From assembly GCA_001584585.1 (NCBI GenBank), contig LSYV01000011.1:1068834-1132833 (forward strand): a DNA stretch of 64,000 nt, read 5' to 3'. The position numbers were made by a program, and so were the translations under genes. Position 1 is the first letter of the stretch, and each line of letters opens with the position of its first letter. Shown in pieces: positions 33,659-44,400 of this stretch. The notes below the pieces were generated by a model. It was not told where the DNA came from. It ran no database searches and saw only the letters and a program-made list of their open reading frames with translations. The DNA is from Gonium pectorale (Eukaryota; Chlorophyta; Chlorophyceae; Chlamydomonadales; Volvocaceae).

Positions 33659-36600
33659 CTACTGCGGCCTGCCGGAGGTGCCCCTGCCCTTGCCGCCCGC
33701 ACCCCCTCCCCCTCCCCGCACAACATGCCGAGTGACAACCATCCTGGGGAACAGCGGCGAGGCGGCGGGAAGGGAGCCGGTCTTGGCGTGGGCGGCGAGG
33801 ACCGCCGCCAGCCGCCTGCCCAGGTATGCCCGTTTGGCTGCCAGGTCCTGCGGCGGGAGCGGGGCAGCGCAGCACAGGACGCAGCGGGGGACTTGGGGAT
33901 GCATACTGAGAGGAAACCTAAGCGGGCCCGCCCGCTGTGCTCTCCAAGAGGGCAGCAGCCCAAACCAGTTCACCGCCATACATCGGTCAAGACACCTTCA
34001 TGTGAAGCGATAATGAACGGGGAAGGACACCGTGAGGCCGGCAATTGGCGGGCTCCCATGCCACCTGGTAACCTACAAGGCCCCGCCATTGCCCCGTCGC
34101 ACAGCACCGCGCCCAGACCTTCATCGCGGACCACTCAAACCAGGGCACCACCACCAGCAGCAGCCCCAGCTGCTGCAGGCAGCGGTCCCGCGCCACCGTG
34201 GGCCCCAGAGCGTGGTTGGGCACGTTGGCGGAGAAGTGGGCGGGACCATCCACCTGCGCCGGAGGGCGGAGAGGCGTGTCCTTGGGATCCGGGGCGACGG
34301 CGGACCAGTGCTAGCGTGGCGGCCTCAGCAAACAAGGTGGTGGATTTTGGAAGGGTGGGATTGAGGCAGATGGAGGGTGCCTTTGTGAGGGATGGAGCAG
34401 ACCAGGGGCGGGGAGCGCGGCTACCACCTACCAGCCCTCGCCGCAGCATGCTAGACGCTTGTCTAAGGACAGTCTAACGCGCCCCTCAGCACTTGCCGCA
34501 CCGCAGACGAAAGCACTGGCGAAGCGGGGGCATCCAGGCCACACGCACGAAACCGGAGGAGCGCTCTACGAGGTGTCCCCGCACCTCAACGGCGATGCGC
34601 ACAGTGCCCGGTGGCTGCTGTCGGCGCAACGCCCCGCCACGGCGACGGCGGCCCTTAGGCACTGAAGCCGCCGCGTACGGCTCCTGCGACTGCTCCTGCG
34701 GAGCTCCCTGCTGCTCCACCCCTTGCCGCTCCGAGCGCGACTCCCACTGCTCCGAATTCGGCGACCATGCCGCTGGCAGGTCGAGGCACATGTCGAGCGA
34801 AAAGATGTCGAACGCAACCTCCATCTGGGCAAGAGAGGGAGCGGGGCACTTTGGGTTGCAAAGGAGGCGGAAGGCCATGCGCAATCGGCTCCTCAAGAGG
34901 ACAACCCACAGCCCGGGCCAAGCAACCCACGGACGCACTGCCCCCTTGTTAACCCATCAGCACATCGTGGCCGAAGCGCACACACTCCATCCCTCCCGAC
35001 CACCCGCCCGGCCTCGCACCCGCGGCTCCAGCCCTATGGAGCGCAGCGTGTCGCGGACCTCCCGCTGGAGCGCCGACACCCGCGGTCGCTGTGCGGCCAG
35101 CACCCCGTCCACCGCACTGTGCAGCTCGGGCGGCAACAAACGCAGCGGCGGCGACGACCCTCCCCCCTGAGCCGGAACTTTCCCTTCTGCGGCGTCGGCC
35201 TCGGCGGCCGCATTGCCAGCCCTGCCAGTGCGACGCCGGGTTGCCGCGGCGCGGGCCCCAGTTCCGCCCAAGGGGTGCGAGGCGGCCGTCGGCGGGCTCG
35301 CGAGTGGCGCCGGAGCTGGGCCGCTACCACCGGGCGCGTGGCGGGACAGCGCCCCGCGCAGGAACGCCTCCGCTCGGCCCAGTCGCGTCAGGTCAGAGGA
35401 GCTGTAGACCCGTGGGTCACGCGGCAGCGCCCTGCGACGGGTGATGGGCGGAGAGGGACACTTTGCAGGGCAGTGCGCGGGTGTATATGACTGTGCAAGG
35501 AAGGAGCCGGAAGCACAGATGACACGTCCGTGCCGTGCCGTGCGGGCGTCTCCTCCAGCGCTCGAAAGCCCCGAGGACCGGCGTCTCAGGCGAGGCCGTG
35601 CTTCTGGCACCCGCACCCGCACGGGCAATCAGGCATCCTCCCGCGCAAGCGGCCCCAGCCCGGCGGCCCACACACACCGAATCAGGCCTTGCACGCTCTC
35701 GGCGTCAACATGCTGCAGCACGCCAAAGCACCACAGCAGCGTCACCAGATCGAAGGGCGTCAGCAGCGCCCCGCCGGCGCCGTCGCCTCGTGGCCTGGAC
35801 GGCTCCGGCTGAGGCGCCGCCGCACCCGCCGGCTGCTCCGACTTCCAACGCCCACGGCGCTCCAAAGCTGCACTGGAGCCTTCCGCCGGCGGCAACTCAA
35901 CGACGGACCCTCCGCCCATGGCGGCGTCACCCGCAGTTTCCGCTTCGGTCGCTGCACCTGCGGCTGTGCCACCCTCCGCGTGCTGCGCTGACGAGTAGGA
36001 GCTGCGGTGCTGCGCCAGCAGCTGCCGGGTCCGCTCTGTGGCCGCCCGCAGCAGCTGCGGGTGGAAGACGTTGAGGGCCGCGAAGGAGGACAGCGCCCAG
36101 CACAGCACCTGCGGCAGCGCATGGCACAGACAGCACCGGGGTATTCACTTTGCGCAGTGCGCCGTACAGCCGACGCTGGGGAAAGGATGGTCGGGCGCAA
36201 CAGCAGCAGCACCTTGCTTTCTGTTGGTACGGTATCCAACAGACCCACGGCAGACAGTTAGCGTACGGGGGTGTGCGAACTGAAACTAGACATCCCCTCT
36301 GTGCGCCCTGTGCTGCAACCCCACGCGCACCCGCCCCGTGTAGCCGGCCGCGTCGGCCGCCACGCGGCCAGCCAGCAGCTCCATGGTGCTCGCGTCAAAG
36401 TAGCGCAGCTCGCCCAGCGCCGCCGCCGCCATGGCCACCTCCAGCGGCCGCATGCCGCCCAGGGGCGGGCGAGAGCGAGAGCACCGCATCGCGGCCGCCG
36501 CGGCGTCCAGCAGCGGCTCCGAGTAGTGCGCCAGCTGGGGCGGCGGGAGAGGGGTTCGTACGTGGTGGCAAGGATGGGCATGGTGGGCGGGGTGGGCATG

Positions 36601-39600
36601 GTGGGCGGGGCCCAGATGATTGGGGTTGGCCGATGCCCATGCAAGTCCCTTACCTTTGCGAAAGCCCACAGCATGTTGGCCAGCTCCTGCCCGGGAGTCC
36701 CCCACGCGCCGTCGGCACCGGCCGCGCCCTCGCGCCCGCCGCCTGCCTTCCCCGTCCCCTGCCGCGCGCGGAGCAGCTCGATGGCCCGCTGCTCCAGCAC
36801 GGACAGCAGGAGCGCATCCCGCGAGCCGCCCCCCGCGGCGGCCGCCCAGGCCAGTTGGGAGACGTCAAGCGCGGAGAGCTGAGGTGCGGCGGCGCGGGCG
36901 GCGGCCGACAGGTCGGCCATCAAGGCGGGCGGGTGGCAGCCGGCGCGGGCGAAGGCGACCGACAGGAGCGCAAGCTCCTGTGTGCGCACGGAAATGGGCA
37001 ATGGGGCTTTTCAGGGGGGAAAACGGTTGACGAGAACCCACCGCATGGGGAGGCTGGGGCATGAGCGCGGCAGCAAGCGCTTGCCGAGTTGCCTGCGGCT
37101 GGACGGCCACGGCCATCCAGTCCGGTAGGCTGCAGTGTTCCCCTCCATCCCCCACCACACACACACACACATACACACCCTTCGCCACAACCCCCCAAAC
37201 CTGTTCGCTCTGGCCCTCTGGTCTCCCCGCTTGTCTCTGGCTCCCCTTGCCCGCCCCCCACGCGCCCACGCATGCGCGCGCAGGCCAGTCCTGGCCCCCA
37301 CCCACCGCAGGCGCACACAGAGGCAGGGCCTGCTGCACCACCGGCGCGGCCTCCAGCAGGTCCGCCGCCGCCTCCGGGCAGCTGCCCAGCCCGCGGACGC
37401 ACCAGCCCAGCGCCCCGACCAGCTCCCGCAGCCGAGCGGGACCGAACCCCCGCACCGCCGAGCTGGCACCGGCGCTTCCAGGCCACCCCTGGCGCTCGTG
37501 CTGCCGGGGCGGCGCGGACTCATCGGTCGCATCGGCAGGAGCTAGTCCGGCGAGCAGGCGCAGGGTGGCGCGCAGGGTGGCCCGCAGGACCGTTGCCCGC
37601 AGCGCGGAGATGCGGGGCCCCGCGGGAGGGAGGGGCTCCACACACAGCTGCCCAACTACGGGCGAGGGGCCGGCCGGATCCCCCGACGCGCCAGCCGCGG
37701 CACCCGCCACGCCTTCGCCGGGTTGGGCCGCTGCATGGCCACGCGGGAGACCGCCAGCGAGGTTGGTGATCGGGGTGCTGGTCGTGAGCGGGGTCGCATA
37801 CGCGACGGCCAGCGCTGTGAGGCCCTCGGGCGAGGTGCGCGGCAGGCTCCGCACCACCTGCGGTGCGGCATGGGGCCGGCGGATAGTGGGGCGAGGAACG
37901 CGGCGAGTTACAGGGTGTCGTCCGGCAGAGGGACGCCCGATGCACCTGGATGCGTTGCATTCGGCATCCATCCCCGATTCATCAGGTTGCTAACATGCGT
38001 CGGAAGCACGTCAAGTTCTTGGACTGGGTCCGAGCTTTACTCTCTGAAGCCCAACAGCGATCATTGCACAGCACCACCCTGGCATTTGCAGGCCACTTTC
38101 CATGTGTGCCCCCTCTGCGGCGCCCCCCCCTATGCCCGCACCTGCCGTGCCGCCGCCTCCAGCGCCCGCTCCACGCGCCGCGCAACCCGCAGGTCCGTCC
38201 GGGCCCCATCGGCATCCGCTCCGTCCGCGGACATGAACCCTCCGCCGACGCCCACCTCCTGCTCCCCCGCCCCGGCGCAGCGCACCAACGCCTGCAGCAT
38301 ACGAGCCAGATCGTCCGGCGTGTGGGCGCCCCCGCCGCTGCCGCCCCCGCCGCTGCCCTGGGGACCGCAGTAGGCGGCGGCGTTGGCCGCCACGTGCGCG
38401 GCCAGGGCCTGTGCGGGCGCGCGCGAGGCGGGCGTTGGAGGCACGGCAACGGCGTCAGGTGCATTGCGCGAGGCACTGGCGAGCTGTGTCAAAAAGTGCC
38501 GCAGGTGCGGTATGGATAAGGGGCCATCTCAGTGGCAAGGTCGTGAGGGGGTGTTTTAGTCTGGGCAAAGCCCGGTGCGCCGGTGTGGCCGGTAGGGCAA
38601 ACCCCAGGGCATCTAGCTTCCGATACCTCCCAAGTTGCCACCTGCTGTACCCATGGAGCCCACACACGCACACCTGTAGCAGCGCCGGCGGCAGCTCACA
38701 GCAGCTGCGTGCCGCCGCCAGCCCCAGGGCGGTGCTGAGCAGCTCCCGCGACCGGGCCCGCCCCGAAACCGCCTGAGCGGCCAGCACGCGCCCCGCGCGG
38801 ACCAGCAGCGTCGGCAGCATAGCCGGCGATCGGATCCAATCGTCATCGCCGGCGGCAGGAAGTGAACTCGCCGGTGCAGGCGTCGCCAAAGTCCATGAGC
38901 TGCCCGACAGGGAATCTCGCTTCGCTGCGGTCGATGAGCCAGCCAATGTGCCCAGGCCCCAGATCAGGCCGGCCAGCGAAGACGAGTCAAAGTCCTGCAC
39001 CGGCGGCGGTGGCGGCGCCCATCTTTCAATCCAAGGGCGGCGGCGGCGTCCATCGCTCGGCGCCCACCACGGAAGTAGTCGGTGTGGTGGACCGGCATGG
39101 AGCCTTTTCCACGGGCAGCCCGCGTGAGTGTATCGCAGAGGGACAGGCGGCATACGACGATGGAATGCATAGCCCTGCATCGGACAAAGCGCCCATTCTA
39201 TCCTCCCTACCTCGACTCGCGCCAGCGCTGCCGACACCAGAGCCCGCCCCAGCGCCGCACCGGGCTGCCGCTGCGCCCTCGCCAGCGCCCACGCGAGGTT
39301 CGCCAGGTCCGCCGCATTCGGCTCGACACCCGCCGGCCCCGCGGCTGCGGCACCCGCGTTCCTGGCCGCGGCGCCGCCGCCGGCCATCGGGCTCGGCGCC
39401 GCCGCGGCAGCGCCACCAGCTCCCAACTTGGCAGCCGCTACGCTGCGCACCGCCTCCCACACCGGGTCGGCACTCACGCCCAGCTGCGCTGCCGCCCAGG
39501 CCACATTGGCCAGCTCACGCACGCTGCAGCGCATCAGTTTGCTGTTGGGCCGGGCCGCCATAGCCGCTGCAGCGTCCTCCCCCGCGTGCTCCCCTCCGCC

Positions 39601-40899
39601 GGCCGCCCGCCGCAACTCTTTTGCACCGCCGTCTCCGGCTCCCGGCGTTTCCGTCACTTCCGCGTCCGCCGACAGCCGCACCGGCCGGCCCACCGCCTCC
39701 GACAGCAGCACCTCCAGGTGGGGCCGCAGCCGCCCGACCCACACCTCGCCCGCCACACCACAAGAGCCATTGCCTTCGCCGCCCTCGCCGAGGAGGTCAC
39801 CGGCACGCGGCCCTGACCCTGGCTCGGTGCTGTGAGACGGGGCACGGCCCGCCATTTGCGAAACGCGCGCCGCGGCCCACAGCATGTTGGCCAGCTGCCG
39901 GGGCTCGAAGCGGGGCGCCTGCGGGCTGGCAGCGTCCAGCAGGTCCAGCAGCAGCTCCTGCACCTCGCCCAGGCCGCTGCTGGCTGCTCCAGGCTCTGCT
40001 AGCAGTGTCACATCTGCGCGAGGGCCATCCGCCCCGCCCTTGCGCGATGAGCGGCCTCGCAGCGTAGCACCAACACCCACAGCTTCAACCTTGGCGGGAG
40101 CTGCCGCCGCGGCGTAGGGTCCGGCGCCCATCGGCATGAGTTTGGGCAGACGCGTGATCGCGGCGGCGATGTGGATGGGCCGCGGGCGCAAGCCCACATC
40201 CACGCCCGCGGCCTCCCCCTCCGCTGCCCCGGCCTCCCCACCGCCGCCTGCACCCCCGCCCCTACCAGCAGCAAGCTGACCGATACCTGGCGTACAGGTG
40301 TGCGCCTGCGCTTGGGGCCGCATCAGCACTGCATCCCGCAGCTCCTGCAGGCTGGTTGCCGCCTGTACGGACAGCATGAGAGCGTCCGGGCCCTGGCGGC
40401 GCTGCGCAACAGCCGGCCCGCGGTCGGCAGCTGGCGGGCGAGGAACTGCCGGCCGGCTGCCCCAACCGCTCTGCAGCTGCCGCTGCGCTTGGTAATGCGG
40501 CCTTGGGGGGAGGGGCGGTGAGTGCGATGGCGCCTGGCGGCCTTCGCGAGTCGGCTTGTGGAGGGGATCGGCTGGTGGGGCGCCAGCGCCAGGACGGTTC
40601 GAGCGGTGAGCGCGATAACTGTTGGCATGCGCGTTACCGTCTGGCCGCTGGGGTCCCATGGCAGGTGCGGACCGTTTCGAGCCTGGCGCCGGTGGCCGCG
40701 TCGGGACTGCCTCTACGCCGGCTGGGGCCTCCGGCAAGCCTGGACCCACGTGGCTTGCCGCGTCGACCCCCCGCGGCACGGCCCAATTACCGGTCAGAGC
40801 CCACGTTTGGCGCCATCTCACGCTCACGCCACTGGTGCCTCTCGCAGGGTTTGCGGTGGACTGCCGAGGACGGCGGCCGGGGGCGCACACCCCAGCCAT
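33659..40899 (-). CDS. octotricopeptide-like protein with C-terminal RAP domain
   Basis: Probably an organelle (chloroplast or mitochondrial) RNA-binding factor for transcript stability, splicing or translation. Exons in coding order: 40899-39211, 38994-38674, 38483-38142, 37857-37306, 36977-36654, 36534-36331, 36108-35678, 35431-35020, 34824-34585, 34253-34119, 33847-33659. Phases close to 1,612 residues. The N-terminus is Arg/Ser/Ala/Pro-rich like a transit peptide. Repeated helical units carry the L-A-N-x-x-W-A-x-A signature: QLANMLWAAARV, ELANVAWAAAQLG, DLANLAWALARA, SLAGLIWGLGTL, ELANMLWAFAKV, LVTLLWCFGVL. The C-terminus is a RAP domain: VRIAVEVDGPAHF, then TVARDRCLQQLG, VVVPWFEW and AKRAYLGRRL. 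Many Ala/Gly/Pro spacers interrupt the repeats. The start ATG at 40899 is the first in the open frame; an upstream exon is possible. Its RNA target cannot be inferred. Confidence 0.82.
33791..34605 (-). other. RAP domain
   Basis: Spread over the last three exons. VRIAVE at the end of the exon at 34585 joins VDGPAHF at 34253, followed by an invariant-type R in TVARDRC and by VVPWFEW. The final exon supplies AKRAYLGRRL. Order and spacing match RAP domains, which have an endonuclease-like fold and sit at the C-terminus of organelle RNA proteins. Confidence 0.85.
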
Positions 40900-41444
40900 G
40901 GGTGTCGCCAGGGCTGCTCGCTCGCAGCCGGGGACGTAGTGCGAGCATGCCCATTGCGTCGCCAGCCCGGAACTAACGGGCCTGGATTCTGGCGATCAGT
41001 TATGAGTTTGACTCGGTGCTTCCGCAGTTTTGGTCAAGCCTGAATGCGTGTCTTCTCTAGCGCTGATATCTATATGAAAGGTTTGAGAATGCGATCACGC
41101 GATGCCAGGCGTGACCTGAGCAAGTGTAGCTCTAGGGTTCAGCGCGCCGAATGCGGGTTTGCGCGGCCTGGCGAGCACATCCGAGCACCGATACGAGGAC
41201 GTGGACGTAATTGCAGTCAGGGCTGCAGAAAGCCAATGAGCTACCCAGGGTGACAGTGTCGTCCAGCCGCCCCGAATCTCGACGGATACGGTGCCTCCTT
41301 TGGCCTTGGTGTCCCCACGATCCCTTGGTTGAACTGAATGTGTATCTTGTGTCTCGTCGTGATCCAGGCACATGCAAACGCGTGCGCACTGCAGAGGTCC
41401 TACCCACTGCCGTCCATAATGTGAACAGTGTTTAGAGCGATTCC
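40900..41444. promoter_or_regulatory. shared divergent promoter region
   Basis: About 545 bp separate the start codons of the leftward RAP gene and the rightward chromatin gene, so both promoters and 5' UTRs must fit here unless there are upstream non-coding exons. No clear TATA box or known element was recognised. Confidence 0.5.
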
Positions 41445-44400
41445 ATGACGACAACTCGCAGCGCGCAACAGCCAAAGACTGCAATCCGCAATGTACATGC
41501 AAGGAAAGCAAAGGGAGGACCGCCGGCCCCAGCTCTGGGGGTGCAGACGAGGCGGGCGGCTGCGCTGGCGCGGCCAACACGTCTCAAGAAGCCGGCCCGT
41601 CCGGTATCCGCGGCGCAGGCGAGCCCCTGTGCCACCCGAGTGCCAGTGCTAGGGCCACGGAGGATCGGGGTTTGATTGCGGTTTCGGGGCGTGGTGAAAC
41701 CCAAAACACACGTGCCCCATAACACACGTGCCCCAGCGACACGACACGTTTGTTAACATGTGGACGGCGGCTGCTCTCGCCCCCAGGGTGCTGGCAGCAG
41801 CGCTGAGAAGCCGCAGCCGGGTCGGCCCCAGAGGAGGGCGCTCGACGATGACGACAGCCTCCCAATTGCCGCGCTGGCCGAGGCTGCGCTCGCCAAGGCC
41901 GCCATACACGCCCTCAGCCGGACCAACCGCCTGTACCGTCGGCATGAGTGCCACGTGGGCACCGGCATGGCCAGAGGCAAGGCCACAGGCACGGATGTCC
42001 CGCAGCCGCAGCAGCAGCTGCAGCGTCAGCTGGCCCTAGCCACTGCGCTATCGCCCTCGGCAGCTGAGTCCACCGGGGACGGACACTCTCCCGCCCTAGC
42101 GCAGACGGCCGCTGCTGCCGACCAAGTGCGGTCCGTGGGGGCCGACGCAGGGCGAGGAGGTAGGGTGCCGGAGGAGGGAGGAGGCCGACGGAGGAGGGAG
42201 GAGGTAGGGTGGCGGAGGAGGACGGGAGGCACATCGATGTGCAGAGCACACGGGGTCATGACCAGGCGCTCTACAGCGCAGCCAAACCTCCCCTCTTGAG
42301 CGAAGCGCCATCCCAAGGAGGCCATGCGGGGCCTGACACTGTGCGCACCCATCGTTCGTCCTCCGCAGATCCGCAGCGACTTGGCGGGCCTGCAGCTGCG
42401 GAGGCGGCGCCGCCGCCTGCTCCTTCGACTCTGCCCCCACCACCTCCCGAACCTGAGGCCGCGACTGAGCCCGAGCCCGAGGCCGAGCAGCCCGTGCACG
42501 ACCTGTCGGATGCCGCCGCCTTCGCAGCCGCCAGTCGCATGGAGCGGTACCGCTGGCTGGCGCAGGGGCCGCTGGGGGGCGGCCTGACGGTGGGCACGTC
42601 GGTGTGGGTCAAGGTGGGCCGGGGTGGACGGGGAGCCTGGAATCGGGGACCGAAGCCGTCCGTGGCCCCGGGTATCACCTCGGGGTGATGCTCGGGCTGC
42701 GCTCTTGCCGGCTGCGGGATGCCGCATGGTATCTCCCGACGTGCCAACCGACTCGGGGCTCGGACCTTGCGTGTTATGTATGCTATAGACCCATAGTTGG
42801 GTTTTGGAGCGCGATTTTGTCAACTGTGGGGCCGGCGAGCCGCAGCCATCACCCGGTGCGCTGAGAGCCTGGGGCGACGCGGGCTCTTGCCAGCGAAACA
42901 CCGTCCATCGTTGTGGATCCAGGGGTTGACCGTTGTGGATCCAGGGGTGCCTGTGCGACCTGGCTGGTCGGCTCGTGCGTGGGGCCAGCTCCCACCCCGG
43001 TTTGCGTCCTTACGACCTCTCCCGCTTACCTGTGTTCCGTTTGGGGAGGCCGAACTCCGAAATGGCAATGCTGCCCTTGCCCCCTCCCACCTAGCGCCCG
43101 CGCCTCCCTGTTCTGCCATGCGCGCCTCTCCCCCCCACGCGCCTCTCCCTCGTCGTTGTGTGTATTCCTTTCCCTTCAACTCCCCCGCCCCACGCCCCAC
43201 GCGGCCACGCCCCACGCTCGTCGCAGCATGCCGGACTGAGAATCCCCCTCCCCATCCCACCCCCAGGTGGAGTATTACTGCCCCTGGCCCGCCGTGGTGT
43301 TCTCGCTGCAGCACTGCCTCAAGACCGAGGTGCCTGACCTGCTGGCCAGCTACAGCCCCGGAGAGCCCGTCACGCTGGTGCACTTCTACGGTGGGCGGGG
43401 GTGAAGGGCTAGGAGGGAGACGAGCGGTGAAGAAGACCGCGGGGAATGAAACTGCTGCTTAACGAACGGCCTGCGATGGATCTGGGGACTGTGCGGGCCA
43501 TGCCCAGGCTGGTGGCGGCGGCGGGCAGCCGGCGGCGGTATGGGCAGCGGTCACGATGCACGCCGCGCGCAGGTGGTGTAATGCCCCCGTCTTCGATACA
43601 CATCCCTCCCCCTCGCTCCCCCCCGCTCGCTCCCTCCCACTCGCTCCCTCGCCCCCGCCCTGCTCCGCCCCCGCCCCCCCTGCCCCCCCACCCGTGCAAA
43701 ACCCTAAAATCCTAAACACCCACGCAGGTGAGCACAACCACTGCTGGGTGCCCACCGAGGCGCTGGACGGCTTCTGCAAGCTATCCCGCGACAACCCGCT
43801 CATGCACAAGGCGCTGCTGGCGCGCCTGGCCAAGTGGGCGCAGAGGAACAAGCGGTGGGGGCGGGAAGCGGGGGAGGGCGGTTGGGGGAGGGGGGCGGGG
43901 ACCGGCTGGGCGGGTGCCGGTACGGAGCCACGGGAGGGTGGCTGGCGCTCTGACGCGCGTACCGGTGTCACTCTCCTCCCCGTGTGCTGACGGCCACTGG
44001 CGCATGCTCCGCCTCGTGGGTGTAGGGCCCGAGCAGGGAGCCAGCTCGAGAGCCTTGCCGGCGGTCCATCACCGAGCCGCCTGATCCCGTGCAAGCCCCA
44101 TCAGCCACCACCCCTTCCGCCACCTGGGATGACTCTCACCCGCCACCCCGCCACGCTGCCATCTCTCGGTGCGCATTCCTCACGCCTGCCCTGCCGCCCA
44201 CCCGCCCCGCCCGCCCTGCAGCGACAACAGCGTGGCCGTCACGCTGCAGGAGCTGGACGGGGTGCTGCCCGACCCCGCCGCCGAGCTGCTGCGGGTGTGC
44301 CGGCTGCGCGACACGCAGCTGGCGGCCGCTGACGAGGAGGACGACGCGCGGCTGCGGCAGCAGGAGGAGGAGGGGCGGGGGGAGGGCGGCGGCGGAGGGG

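Noticed and set aside
37156..37186. CA/TG dinucleotide run as a possible regulatory element
   Set aside because: It is a simple microsatellite inside an intron of the RAP gene, with no evidence of function.
43688..43712. AACCCTAAAATCCTAAA stretch resembling the algal telomere complement
   Set aside because: A single degenerate unit in an intron polypyrimidine tract. It is not a repeat array.
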